DNA of 64,000 nt, taken from contig NC_091944.1 of the NCBI RefSeq assembly GCF_041260155.1, positions 12,217,272 to 12,281,271 of the forward strand. Reading direction: 5' to 3'. This document shows, in pieces, positions 33,638 to 45,460 of the stretch (within the stretch, counting starts at the first letter, position 1; each line of letters opens with the position of its first letter). Below the pieces are notes generated by a model. The model saw nothing but the letters and a program-made list of their open reading frames with translations. It ran no database searches and was not told the DNA's origin. The position numbers and the translations under genes were made by a program. Source of the DNA: Ptychodera flava. Taxonomy: Eukaryota > Hemichordata > Enteropneusta > Ptychoderidae.

Positions 33638-34650
33638 TGTAAAATATGTGAAACTCTAAAACTGTACGGTTACTGACGTGGCCAAAAATATAAGAAATAG
33701 ACGAAATTGCAAAATCCACGTTGGAAGCAATCACCTCATAACATATTTGAATATAATTGTTTTGTTTAATTTGAACAAGTATTCTCGAACATGTTGAAAT
33801 ACGTTTATACCTTATTGCAGAAAGTATATACTTCAGGATACGTTTTTTCTCTGTACGCCTGTACGTCATTCAATTATCGTAACAATTTACCTGGTGCCTG
33901 CAGCTTTACAGTTTTCATCTAATCATCGCTGTCAACATAAAAGAAATAAAAATTGTTAAAACGAGGCGTATCGGTTGTCGACGTAACAATCTTACAATTA
34001 ATATGTTATTATTGATCCGTGATATCTATAGTTTCCTTACTGAATCGAAACAAATAGAGACGGCAAAGCCTTTCTTGTGTCTGAAAGAAAATAGCAGAAT
34101 TTCAGAAACTTCTCTTCTGTGTATTTGCTCCATAAATAACGAATTGTAATCAACCAATATATTCATTTTTATTCGTTTGAAGAGCTGCCGTTAAAATATA
34201 CAGCAAAAACAACGATAATGGCGTAGAATGCATTTTAACATAATATGGTGTATCCTCAAAGATATATTTGGTTTACTGGTGTCGAAAAGACACAATTTGT
34301 TTTGTTTTCATTATGGCGAGCTATTAGATTTATTTCTATTACATTTCATACTAGTAATTTGCGAGTTGTCTTATCTTGTGTCATGATAGATTTGTTGCTT
34401 TCCCTTCATAATCTTAGCAGATCGGAGAATGTAAAGAAAGTGTAAGCTTAGGGTTTGTTCTTGTTTAGTCATTTTCAGTTACCATCAATTACTTAAATAT
34501 AATTTTACCTTCACATTTCATTCATGTTTAATATAGAATTGCTTGTACCATTTACTGAACTTTGAGTACATAATTTGGAGATATTGGGCGATTCTCTTCA
34601 TCTTTTTTAAGTTTTTAACTTGATCTATTGTACGACTTTATAAATTTAGC

Positions 34651-34665
34651 AATAAAGGCAATAAA
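34651..34665 (+). terminator. Possible polyadenylation signals of locus A
   Basis: AATAAA occurs at 34,651 and again at 34,660; a closer AATAAA is at 33,945. Either could serve the transcript ending in T4. Between 33,638 and 34,650 no exon is visible. Confidence 0.35.
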
Positions 34666-35160
34666 ATAATTAAAATAAGTTTCTTTGTATTAGTTTTCTC
34701 GATTTATTTGGACTTCAACTGCTGAACAATAATCGATTACAAATTTGGAAAATATAAGTTTCATATTAACAAATAAAAACTCATCAATTCCATTCATTCA
34801 AAGTAGTGAATGTCGTTGCTTAGCGCCCTTTTACCATTGATAAAAAGTGTAAGTTTCGTCTTGTTTACCGTCTGCTAGTAGATTAACATAACAGTTTCAT
34901 GAATGTTCCATTTAGTGCTCTTCCGAACGCGTTTATGTCATATCTCTTGTCTTTACAATGAGATCCAAAATGAAATGAGAATTTCCCTTATTAGCACAGT
35001 CAATTTGAAATGGTATTGGTTGTTTATATTATTTTCGAAAGAGCACCTGGTATTGTTAAGATATGCCTCAATTTTGACAATGTTTTACCTGTGTTTAATC
35101 AGTTTACAATGTAAATTGTAGATAAATGACAGGTTTATCTCTACTTGTATTCAGCTACGG
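34666..35160. other. Gene-free stretch between A and B
   Basis: Nothing recognisable is present apart from AT-rich sequence. Confidence 0.4.
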
Positions 35161-35164
35161 TCAC

Positions 35165-35455
35165 GAAATATTAAAACGAAAGAGAACATCATACCTACAT
35201 TGTAAATGCAACGAGCTTCAGCATTAGAATCCAGTTTGATGAAATTTTTACACCTCTGCTGTTTCCATCGACTATGAGTAAATATGGTTAACCCTTAACC
35301 TCTTCTCCTTCAAAATAATTTTCTGAATCGTACGCCTTCTGGACTTTGCCCACCTTATCTTATAGGAGATGACTACAGTTTGAGTAGTCCTTTGTATATG
35401 TTGTAGCTAGACGAGCTCGCGAGTGGAACGACGCCATTTTGGTTTACAGTGTTTT
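35165..35455 (+). repeat. R module copy 11, upstream of locus B
   Basis: It begins GAAATATTAAAACGAAAGAG, keeps AACCCTTAACCTCTTCTCCT and ends ACGACGCCATTTTGG. It is very close to copy 12 upstream of C. Confidence 0.65.
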
Positions 35456-36329
35456 GTAGGTATTTCTAGAGAAATAGGATGTCATAATTTACTTGAACTT
35501 CCTCTACGATCAAACAAAATTTGACAATAATGTCATATGGCATGTATAACAAGCTCAGTGTCATTAAATGTGTTGGTAAAAAAGAGATGTCATCAATGGT
35601 TCAAATTTCACCTTTTCCTACCAAGAGGAGAAGGGTACAAAGGACAATGAGAACACTGCATAAAATACACTTCTTCTCTACATACATATTTTGTATGATA
35701 GATATAACTTGCTGTAATCGGAATCAATTTAAGAGTAAAATGAACCGAAAATTTAGCCACCCATTTCAGTCTTATCTCTTGTGTTAAAAAGAGGCATTTT
35801 TGTAGATATCCTGTGAGTTTTCTACGCTTTTATCCCTAGGCCTTCGTATTTGGGATACGAATGAATACACCGAACAAATACTTTGTCTGCTAGAAATGAA
35901 ATATAGATAGTGCCTCACCGTTGTAAGCTTTTAATGTAAACTTGTAATGCACAACTTAATATTGTAGGCTGAAAGGACAGCTGATTGGTTATCATGCATT
36001 GATTATCATGCATTTGCATAGAGATTCTTAATCTACGTAATTAAATTGTGTTAACCATCACAATAAGATCGTCGTCACAATCATCAACGTCTATCCCAAC
36101 TTTCCTTTCCCAAACTTTAGTGACATTCTATACCAAACGATTGTTTTACTACACCGAATAGCAAATTATTACTTGTTTATCATGTACAAGGTGTCGTCCG
36201 ACTAAAACGTTAACGAAGACTTGTAATATTTCATTATTGTCTCGCAAAGCAAGAGGATCATACCACGAATCAAACCTTCGGTAAATGAACGGAATCTACC
36301 CACCGAAACTATGTTCACATTAAACACTC

Positions 36330-36730
36330 ATGCACTTTGACCCATCACATTCATTCGAGCAGAGGACCTTCAATGAAAGCGCCCATTCCTTTTACATTCT
36401 CACACAATCAAGATTTTCCCGCTTTGACCAAAACATCAAGTTACTAGTACGCTAACAGCTTTAAGAAAGGGATAATATCACAAGACAGCAGTGCCTTGTC
36501 TAGATTCGAGTACACATGCATTAAGTGCCGATGTAAAGACGGTTTGAAAACCAGTTTTATAATTAATGTCGATACACACTGCAGCGCTGATTATGCTGGA
36601 AGCAGATGCGAGGTCAAAGGGCACAGCACTGTATGGTTTGAATGTGCTTAATGAGAGTTCAAATGTCACACACTCTAGGATTTATGTTATCTGGCTACTA
36701 TGCTTTGTTTGGTGCTTTCAGTACCAAGTT
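36330..36730 (+). promoter_or_regulatory. Promoter-proximal block of locus B
   Basis: Paralogous to the blocks of A and C. It shares GACAGCAGTGCC, AGATTCGAGTACAC and TTAATGAGAGTTCAAATGTC with C (40,965-41,120). Confidence 0.5.
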
Positions 36731-37699
36731 ACTGACAAGTTGCCGATTTGGAGAATATGGCCAAATCCCCTTGCATTAATACGGCTCATTTTAATTACTG
36801 CAGTTCTCCGAATTTCAGGTTCCTTGACTGTTCGGGTTAAAATGAGTGATAAATGAGTATATGATTCGGCGATTTATTTATCCTTTCAATGCATCATGAA
36901 AATGTTTACGAACTATAGACAGCTATCAGATAATCATGGAGTAAATTATAGAGAAAGTATCCTTCAAATACAACTTTCAATTGCCAAGACTAGGTATTAA
37001 AGTTCACTACCATCTGACATGGGGACTTGCGCTGTGTCATATGTCAAGGGTCAAAACAGATGTTTTGAAATGAATATCTTTCTGAAATATTAGAAGTTTT
37101 GCGATTATTTTTAAAATAAGTATACGAATTTTCCAGAAATACAAAAATTAAAGCCCAGTTTTACATCAGCAGGCAAACGGCCTGCATACGTTACTTGTGC
37201 ATTTCTAAACTTCTGACTATTTACTCTGAAAACATGTTCATAGGCAAAAATATTTTACATATAACATAATTAAAAAACGACGACATAACTGAAATGCAAC
37301 AATCATTTCCCCATTAGATGCTATTTGACTTTAGGTGGATTTTACCGTTCCCAAGATTTGACCATGTTGGAACACAATGTGTAGGTGTTTCACAAGTCGT
37401 GTTATTATTTCGAGGAGCGGCGCAGAAAGTAAAATCTCTGCTTCAAGACTTGAAATTGGAAGGTGTTGTCATCGAAGACTACAGCGTGTACATCCCACTT
37501 ACTCATCGCGTTCACCCCGACTCCCACGTTTCAAATGAAAACAGAACTCAATCCATCGCGTTTACCACACTCAAACATTCACAAATCACACTTGTACTCA
37601 GTCTAGATAAATGTATAAAAATGCACTAAAGTTAGTAAGAGTTGCTCTATGTGTTCTTATATTAGTGATGAATTTACTGTTTTCAATTGTACCTGTCAC

Positions 37700-37905
37700 T
37701 TTGCTTGATATGGTTTCCAATTCAGTCCAATGATCGACGTTGGCATCTCTGCGTTGTGTGTGATCAGAGTCTGTGTCTGTCTTGCATCAATCATAAGCAC
37801 CATAGTTGACGTTGTGGGTTTGGTACATCGTAACTAGCTCTGTAGTCTTCGATGACAAACCTTCCAATTTCAAGTCTTGACTTACTAGTGCGCACACTCA
37901 AAGGA
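37700..37905 (-). pseudogene. Inverted fragment of locus B first coding exon
   Basis: The reverse strand reads CAAGACTTGAAATTGGAAGG, then a GACTACAGAGCTAGTTACGA block, then the equivalent of MIDARQTQTLIT. The first part overlaps the + strand fragment at about 37,443-37,485, so this is an inverted duplication with loss and not a clean inversion. Confidence 0.8.
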
Positions 37906-38095
37906 ACGCCTTCGGTCGCTAGGGAAACCTGATCTGGGCTGTCAAATGTCTTCAAATAGATTTGTATCAAATAGAAGAGACACAAGAGAGACTGATGCAA
38001 ATGGTTTTATTTTTTAGATTCAAAGACTTCAATCAAGTCTACCATTTACCTTGCGATGAGTCGAGTGTACACGTTACAGAATCAAGTAGAATAGG

Positions 38096-38275
38096 ATAAT
38101 AATAAATTAATAATAAATAAATAATAAATAAATAAATAAATAAATAATAAATAAAATTTTACTATGACCCAAACGGGATTCGAACCCCACACACTCACGG
38201 CAACATCGCCTAGCTGCTAGGCCTCACACAAAACCAGTCGGCTACAATTTCCAACCCGTTAAAGTGTTATACCAT
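38096..38275 (-). mobile_element. tRNA-derived SINE, minus strand
   Basis: On the minus strand the A box TAGCCGACTGG (38,234-38,244) and the B box GGTTCGAATCC (38,176-38,186) are both well formed. An ATTT-rich tail lies at about 38,096-38,155. The body between the boxes does not fold as a normal tRNA, so it is a SINE and not a tRNA gene. It sits in the intron of pseudogene B. Confidence 0.8.
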
Positions 38276-38939
38276 GGCCTTGTTCCATGTACTGATCAAT
38301 TTAAACTTTATATAATTGTTTTTCTCTTCGAATACCATTATGTTTGGTCGTCTACGGTGACGAAAGTTGGAAATTCTCAATGTTAGAAGATAACAAGAAA
38401 ATCGCTAGAAACTGGCTTACAACCTGGAAGTTCAATGACGATATTGCCTACAAGCTCGCTGAGAAAAAAAGGTGTTTCACTATATGGGACTCATTCAATG
38501 GCGCACAGAAGTCGCAAATCGAAAACTTTATCAAGATATCTCCGTCTGTACCACAACTTGCCTACGAATCAAACGTGCTTCAACTCGGCAATGATGGCGG
38601 TGAACTTGATAAGTGTGTTCGTGAGCACCCATTTGTCTATGATGTGAATGAAGTAGGAGAAGATGGTAACATTGCAAAGCGGACGTATGCAAAGATTAAT
38701 TTCCAACACCCGAGACCAACTACATGTAAACCAACATCTCAGGTATATGTCAACAAAGCGTTCCCGTTGATTAACGTATGTCAGACCATTAACCCGACCG
38801 ACTCGACTACAGAGACAAATAAGTTGTCTGAACAAGACAGATGTATTATGTATCAGTGTTATGCACGGTAATGTTATCTCAATCTTGTGAACAGGGGGTG
38901 CTGATCGTTTAATATTATCTTATTTACAACCCTTGGCAG

Positions 38940-39215
38940 CGCTCCGAATATTAAAACGAAAGGAAAACAGTGAAGCTGCATTTATAAATGAGCTTGCTTC
39001 GCAGCAAAATAAGTTAGTTCGAGGAAACTATTATACCACAACTGCGACCATCGATCATGTAAACACGTGTAACCTTTAACCTCTTCTCCTGCAAAAGAAA
39101 TTTCTAACACGTACGCCTGGTGGACCTTGCCCGTCTGGACTTATCCTAGATTACTACAGTTTGAGCAGTTGCTATCGCCGCGTGCGTCAACGCAATTTTT
39201 GTTTGTAGTATTTTG
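38940..39215 (+). repeat. R module copy 12, upstream of locus C
   Basis: It begins CGAATATTAAAACGAAAGGA, keeps AACCTTTAACCTCTTCTCCT and a CAACGCAATTTTTG end. It is closest to copy 11. Confidence 0.65.
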
Positions 39216-40790
39216 TAGATATTTTATACAGTAAGAAGATGTCACAAAATTACCCTTGAAACTTTCTCCATGATAAATGTTGACGATTATTTCAATGCCA
39301 AGAAGGAAACTCAGTCTTCATGGATTTTTCGGAGTAAAGATAGAAAGGATGATTTAAGTAAAAATTCTGTCGAGAGAATATTAGCACGAAGGACAGTTAT
39401 AATACTCCATAACATATTATTTCTCGGCATACACATATTGTAGGGTAGTTTTAGTTTGCTGTCATTTAGTGAATCAATCATGTTAAGAGATAATAAATGA
39501 AACGAAAGACTAACGACTAATTTCGATATAGTCTCTTTATTCAAAATATAGCATTTGCTGCTTCCCTTCAAGTTCTTAGAGGTTTTATCTCGTCGCTCTC
39601 TTGTTCAAATACAACAATGGATATAAGAGTCTTTTATTTTAGAAGACTGCTATTGCCAAGACGCAAAGCAACAAGAACATCGATCAAAACCAGAGGATGA
39701 TATATTATTAAGCTATCTACTAAAGTAAACCTTTCGCAAAAATATAGAGCAAAGCATACCATACGAAGGTTAAGGAGGTTTAACTCGATGTTGTTTGAAT
39801 TATGTAATTTGTTGTTTATTTGGCTTGGGGTCGACGTCGCACGCATTTGAATGCCATTGCGGAGTCATTGAAACTACACATGATAAGGTAGAATGCGCCT
39901 CGGAGACAGATATTCGAACTATCTTGAGCAAATTTAAAAGTTAATTGGGTAACAAAAATTTTAACAGTCTTAATTTTTACGAATTTATTTTCCCCATAGG
40001 ATTATCACAGGGATGGCGGCCATTTTGAATTTTAAATATCAGTAAATATGAGGTAATATTTTTCCTCGAGTCTCAAACTTTGCTCGTTGACTCGAAGAGT
40101 TTTATTCTTGATTTGGTAGGAGAATAGTTGAAGTTTCATTGATGAATATTTGAGCAAAGTTTTGACCTTTGACTTTAAAGACGCATACTATCGAAAATAA
40201 CATCATATTCTGAACCGTAGTGGGCGTCATTGCTTTGGATCAATCGGAATTCAAGAGATAAATTTCAATTTAATATCCAGAGAGTGCATCGAAAGTGTCG
40301 ATGCCAGAACGACCAAGATAACGATGAACGCAGTTTTCCTCACTTTATGCGAAATTACTAGCTGAGCTAACTTCTTTAAAGCCCTTTAATCTCCCAAAAC
40401 CACTGAATATACTAAAAATGATGAAAATATAATATTATGCAAATTTATTACTGACGCCCTTCGTTTAGTTGTAAGGCCCTAACAATATGAACAATGCTTG
40501 TCTCTAGTTGTCATTTTAATCTTCTATTTATCATTATGCTATTTTTCCTGGGACTGTTTTGGCGGGTTGAAATGTTCCTTTCGTTTTAAAAATCAACGTT
40601 CCGATGATTAAAGAATTAAAATGAAAGCAGAATCAGAGAGGACGGTCTTTTACGGTGGAGGGAATTAATATATTCCGAATAAAGTATCATGTTTTTATAA
40701 TATCAATATAAATCACATTTTTAATCTGTACATGAAAAATTCATCTTTGTCATTACAAGGTAATATTCTGTTGCTTTATACAATCACTTG
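39216..40790. other. Gene-free stretch
   Basis: No exon, RNA gene or repeat could be supported. Confidence 0.4.
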
Positions 40791-40799
40791 GAACTCGAT

Positions 40800-41180
40800 C
40801 ACATGAAGTGGTCATACACTTTGACCTATGACATCATCATTACGACAGAGAGCCCTGAAAGAGAGCTGTTCTGCTACGTTCTTACAGTCACTGTCAATAT
40901 TTCCTCGCTTTGCCTAAAATCCAAGGTAAGCTGACCTCTTTAATAATGGAATATCAAGGCAGCAGTGCCGACTCTAGATTCGAATATACAATATATGCAT
41001 CAAGTGTCGATGTTAGAAGGTTTTGTAAACCAGTTTCATTATTACTATCTATATACGCTGTAGTGCTGACGTTGCCGGAAGGAGATGTGTTTAATGAGAG
41101 TTCAAATGTCATCACACACCATAGGATTTGTGGTATCTAGCCACTCTGCTTTGGTTAACGCTTTCAGTAACCGGTAACTG
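40800..41180 (+). promoter_or_regulatory. Promoter-proximal block of locus C
   Basis: Paralogous to the blocks of A and B. It contains CACTTTGACC, GGCAGCAGTGCC, AACCAGTTTCATTATTACT and TTTAATGAGAGTTCAAATGTC. A donor-like site exists only weakly (CCGGTAACTG), unlike in A. Confidence 0.45.
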
Positions 41181-41978
41181 ACAAGTTGCCTCTTGGAGAA
41201 TATGTCCAAAGCCTCTTTGAATCAATGACAATTGATACTCGGCTCTGGAATTTTTCGCTTGCTCAGTCCTCCTAGTTTAAGGTTCCTTGACTGTTCCGAA
41301 TCGGCTTCAAATGAGTGCTAGAGAGCAAAGGCTTCAGAGATCTATTTGTCCTTTTGTGCGTCAACGGAAAATTAAAGGCAACGAGATGATACTTTAATAC
41401 AGACAAAACTTACGAAAATAGAGCTTCCGTGCGTATCGTTAATGGAATGCCATTCCTTCACTTATTCTTATAGCTGAATGATTATCAATGAGTGTTTGAT
41501 AATCATCGCAGCACACTAGAGAGAGTTTGTTCTTGAAAATAAGTGTTTTAGTTGTCGAGATTCGGCGCCAAAGTGGACTGCATAGGATATTGGAATTTGC
41601 ATAGTGTCATGAATCAAGGGTCATAACTGGTATTTTGAAATAAATATCTTTCTTTAATGTAATAAGTGTAGCATCTGTTTTCAAGAAGTATATGGATTTT
41701 CAAGAAATGACTACGTATAAGCCCGGTTTTCAACCATTAGACACCCGGCCTATATACGTTATATGTGTATTTCTAAAAACACAAACACGCTTGAAAGTAT
41801 TCGTTCTGAAAATAAATCAGATGTTACTTCATATTTATCGACACAACACTGTTACATCTTAAGTACTTTGTATAATTTACAAACCGAGAAATAAGTTCAA
41901 TGCCACTCTCACTTTTTAATTAAAATAAGTAATACTACTTGACTATACGTACGTTTTGTTATTTTTCCAGATTTGACC

Positions 41979-42249
41979 ATGCTCAAACACAAGGTGTTGG
42001 TGTATCACAAATTGGAGTCATTTCGACACGCGGTAGTGAGAGTTAAGTCCCTGCTTGAAGACTTGAAATTAAAAGGTGTTGACATCAGTGACTACAGTAC
42101 TAGTTATGAGGACTGGGCTACAGTAGAACCCATAACAGTGGTCGTTGTGATTGATGCAAGACAAACGCGAACTCTAGTCACACCACAGCGCAGAGATGCA
42201 ACCGTCGATCATTGGGCAGAACTGAGAGAAATATCAAGCAATGTGACAG
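41979..42249 (+). CDS. Locus C first coding exon
   Basis: 271 bases, the same length as in A. The acceptor TTTTTCCAG ends at 41,970 and the donor is G followed by GTATAG. It begins MLKHKVLVYHKLESFRHAV. Frame upstream of the ATG is open to the acceptor, so an upstream start cannot be excluded; the ATG matches the supported start in A. Confidence 0.85.
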
Positions 42250-43527
42250 GTATAGTTGAAAGATATCACAAATAGTTAGGAGTGCATTGAGCAACTTAAA
42301 CTAACTATAACGCCTTTTTGTCCAGTTCCCTTGCCTTTTTCAATAGGATGCGTATTGTGCAATGGATTTGTGTTCCATGTACTAATCAATACAAACTTTA
42401 TATATAATCGTTTCACTCTTTAGATTCCATTTTGTTGGTCGTCTACGGTGACGAAAATTCGAAGTCCTCGAAGTTAGAAGACAACAAGACGATTGCTAGA
42501 AACTGGCTTACAAGCTGGAAATTCAGTGACGATATTGCCTACAAGCTCGCTGAGAAGAACAGGTGTTTCACTGTGTGGGACTCGTTCAACAGCGAACAGA
42601 AGTCACAGATTTCTAACTTCATCCAGATTTCTCCGTCTATACCAAAACTTGCCTACGAATCAAACGTGCTTCAACTCGGCAATGATGGCGGTGAACTTGA
42701 TAAGTGTGTTCGTGAGCACCCATTTGTCTGTGCTGTGAATGAAGTAGGAGAAGATGGTAACACTGCAAAGCGGACGTATGCAAAGATTAATTTCCAACAC
42801 CCGAGACCAACTACATGTAAACCAACATCTCAGATATATGTCAACAAAGCGTTCCCGTTGATTAACGTATGTCAGACAATGAACCCAACCCATTCATTAC
42901 GGATACAGCTCTCGGCTGCAAATCTGAAAATGCACGGAGTTGGCAAAAAGGATTCGCCCTGCTATCCCCGTAGTCGACAAGAAGGCTCCCTATTTGACCG
43001 TGCAATCCTGACGTGTCACTGTGAAGAGTGTTATTCGATTGTCAATGAACACAAGAAGTTCATCAAAAACATTCTACAGAATGAATTAGGTAGGCCTTAC
43101 AGCTTGCAAACTACTTCAGAATCCGCAATAACACATACTACACACAGATTTATATCCATACACACGATCCTTCTCTCTGGCTTATTCGATTTCTACATTC
43201 ATCAAAACACTATCTGGCCCTCAGGCAAAGCATGCATAAGACAAAAAAGGCAAATTGCCTATTTATTTTTCCGGTTTACTCTCATAATCAATTAACAAAA
43301 CAAATTGCAATAAATTTCATATATTCTAAAGTACCAATAAGCACATAATTACCAGCACAATTAACATATGTAAATACTTAAACATAATATGCACTAATTA
43401 CTAGTATCAAACACAAAAAAATCAAACGTGAAACAAACGGACACACATATAGACACACAAAGACACACACATAGACACACACACATAGACACAGACACAG
43501 ACACAGACGCACATACACACCACTCAT

Positions 43528-43621
<94 letters not shown>

Positions 43622-43860
43622 CATGTAATAGTCGCAATTTTCAATACAGAACATGGATTAATGCAGCATGAGGAACTCCAATAGAACTATTTTTAGTCTT
43701 CTTCTCTTTACAGGGTAACATTTAAAAGCAAATTGGCAGTATTTTCATTATCACAAATTCTTTCCGGTTGACATAGATATGAGAATAAATTGTTATTGTT
43801 ATTACTTGTAGTAGTAGTAGTAGTAGTAGTATTATAATCGGTACTATTTAATTATTATTA

Positions 43861-43891
<31 letters not shown>

Positions 43892-44473
43892 CATACATAC
43901 ATACATACATACATACATACATACATACATACATACATACATACATACATACATACATACATACATACATACATACATACATACATACAACAAACAGACA
44001 GATAGTTAGATATACAGACATACCTTTTTCATTTTATCTTTTTACTATTTCTTAAATTGTAACACCTTCTTTAACCTATTTTGATATTATCAGACGCTGT
44101 TGGTGTAACTTTGGTTGGAGATGTGTTTCCATGGCTTGGAGAATACCATCCGTCAATTGCTCGTGTAATGTACTCACAGATCCAGGAGATGGGTGCAGCA
44201 CCTGCCAGGGATGGAAAGACGGAGATGCCAGGAGATGGCACTGCTAAACTGTACCTGTGGCACATACTTTTCTATTTTACATCACCTCCCTATGAAGATG
44301 GAAATCAATTTAAGGAGGCTGCGGAACTCATGATGATGGTTAAACGGATGATGAAATTTGTAGTAATGATGATGCAACAGAACAAAAAGCTTCTGGTGCT
44401 TTTGTTGCTGGTTGCTCTCGTCTTTATTATATGCTCTCGTCTTTATTATATGGTACAGATCTATATCTGGTGA
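41979..44473 (+). CDS. Locus C: family member with frameshifted transmembrane exon
   Basis: The joined exons 41,979-42,249; 42,424-43,089; and 44,094 onward are all phase 1. As sequenced the frame ends at TGA (44,471-44,473), giving about 438 residues. It keeps VVVVIDARQTRT, LLVVYGDEN, RCFTVW and LTCHCEECYSI. In the third exon a 19-bp unit (TGCTCTCGTCTTTATTATA) is present twice in tandem right after the transmembrane segment, at about 44,413-44,450. This shifts the frame by one, so the donor GTGAGT now lies in phase 2 and the next Kazal exon cannot be joined in frame. The product would be a membrane protein with almost no ectodomain. It may be expressed as such or be a young pseudogene. Confidence 0.7.
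42424..43089 (+). CDS. Locus C second coding exon
   Basis: 222 codons, phase 1-1, with acceptor CTCTTTAG and donor G followed by GTAGGC. It includes VLQLGNDGGELDKCVREHPF, AFPLINVCQ and LTCHCEECYSI. Bases 42,650-42,870 are almost identical to pseudogene B while the flanks are clearly more diverged. Confidence 0.85.
43440..43617 (+). repeat. (ACAC)/(CAGA)n and (AT)n microsatellites
   Basis: An ACACAG-rich run to about 43,522 followed by about 90 bp of AT, in the intron of C. Confidence 0.95.
43863..43989 (+). repeat. (CATA)n microsatellite
   Basis: About 125 bp of uninterrupted CATA, the same motif and the same intron position as the CATA run in locus A. A short AGT run precedes it at about 43,807-43,829. 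Confidence 0.95.
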
Positions 44474-44721
44474 GTGTGATTGCCTGACCGGAAAGGAGTC
44501 TTTTTCCAATTTATTTGCAAATCCACAATTTTGAACAGTCTTCTGTGCAACAAATAGTTTTAAACACGATTTTTTGTTATTCAGTGTTGATATAGGTGAT
44601 CAACTCGTAATTACGTCTGAATAGTTAAGGGGCTTTCATTCAGCATTTGGTTGTAAATCCCGTCTATTGGTATTTAGTGCTTCTGTTCTTTACAAATTGT
44701 CTTATTTCACTTTTTCTCCAG

Positions 44722-44880
44722 TCGATGATGAATGCAAATACATTCCATTTGATGATACACCTAACCAAGTATGTGGAAGTGATGGTAAGACGTACATAAA
44801 TGAATATCAGTTGAAATTGAAGGCTTGCAGGGATCAGATTTACATCTCTGTCGCCTATTATGGTACATGTTAAGATGCAA
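44722..44880 (+). pseudogene. Locus C Kazal exon 1, decayed
   Basis: The acceptor TTTTTCTCCAG precedes VDDECKYIPFDDTPNQVC and then YINEYQLKLKACRDQ. The second cysteine is Phe and the fourth is Tyr, which are disulfide partners in Kazal folds. The codon after the sixth cysteine is TAA, and a GTAAGT donor still follows at 44,881. The exon is also out of frame with the upstream transmembrane exon. Confidence 0.75.
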
Positions 44881-45161
44881 GTAAGTAAGAATTTGTCTCA
44901 GACAATTATTTTAAAACTGTTTGATCAATGCATGCTCTCATCAGGTCAATGGACCGATATACCGATCTGGTCATACACAGTCCTCTCCTATTTAAAATGA
45001 TAATTCACCCCTGAAGTAATCGTTGCCATCTTTAAAAGTACAGAAAGATTCACATGCAAATACGTTTCAAAAACTAGGAGAGCCATGTCCTGACTGATGA
45101 CTTGATGAAAGATATATTAAAACACTAGCATTCGATGACATAATTGGTGCTTTATCCGCAG

Positions 45162-45216
45162 TCGCTGAAGATTATTACTTTCGGTGTGACGATACTTATG
45201 CTTTCAGCCTGTAAAG
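45162..45216 (+). pseudogene. Remnant of a type B Kazal exon in locus C
   Basis: TTATCCGCAG is followed by GCTGAAGATTATTACTTTCG and GTGTGACGATA. This lines up with the start of type B exons (GCCGATGACTGC to CAGTGTGACGATA). The first cysteine is lost and TAA follows. Confidence 0.55.
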
Positions 45217-45382
45217 TTATCTAATCATTTTCAAAGGGCCATATAGCTTTTTGTTGAGGAATAACAAAAAGAGACAGTATTTATTACAAATAAATGACAA
45301 GAACCAGAGATTCGATTGCTAAAAGAGCCGCGAATTTGACTAAAATGCTTCCGTTTTCTGAGATCTGAAGTCTTTCCCGCAG

Positions 45383-45460
45383 TCTATATATGTAAGCAAG
45401 ATAATATCTAGTCTGTAGAAGTAACAAAAGACATACACAAATAATTTTTATTTATATTGA
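45383..45460 (+). pseudogene. Remnant of a type A Kazal exon in locus C
   Basis: TTTCCCGCAG precedes ATATATGTAAGCAAGATAAT (ICKQ), then TAG where the second cysteine region was, then GTCTGTAGAAGTAAC, a decayed VCGSD. Confidence 0.55.

Larger units (their letters stand above)
37357..38871 (+). pseudogene. Locus B: rearranged pseudogene of the family
   Basis: First coding exon: from ATG at about 37,364 the sequence tracks locus C (ATTTGACCATG context) but reaches TAG at codon 7, shifts frame, and breaks off after GACTACAGCG. Its missing part (VVVVIDAR region) is found in the opposite orientation at 37,700-37,905, also with a frame change. Second exon: 38,341-38,871 is open (VVYGDESWKF to INVCQTINP), but its acceptor AG is gone (CTCTTCGAATACC where C has CTCTTTAGATTCC). 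Its 3' end with HCxxC and donor is lost. No transmembrane or Kazal exon follows. Confidence 0.85.

Noticed and set aside
38160..38245. Possible tRNA gene on the minus strand
   Set aside because: A and B boxes are present but the body does not give a cloverleaf, and an ATTT-rich tail follows; it is a SINE.
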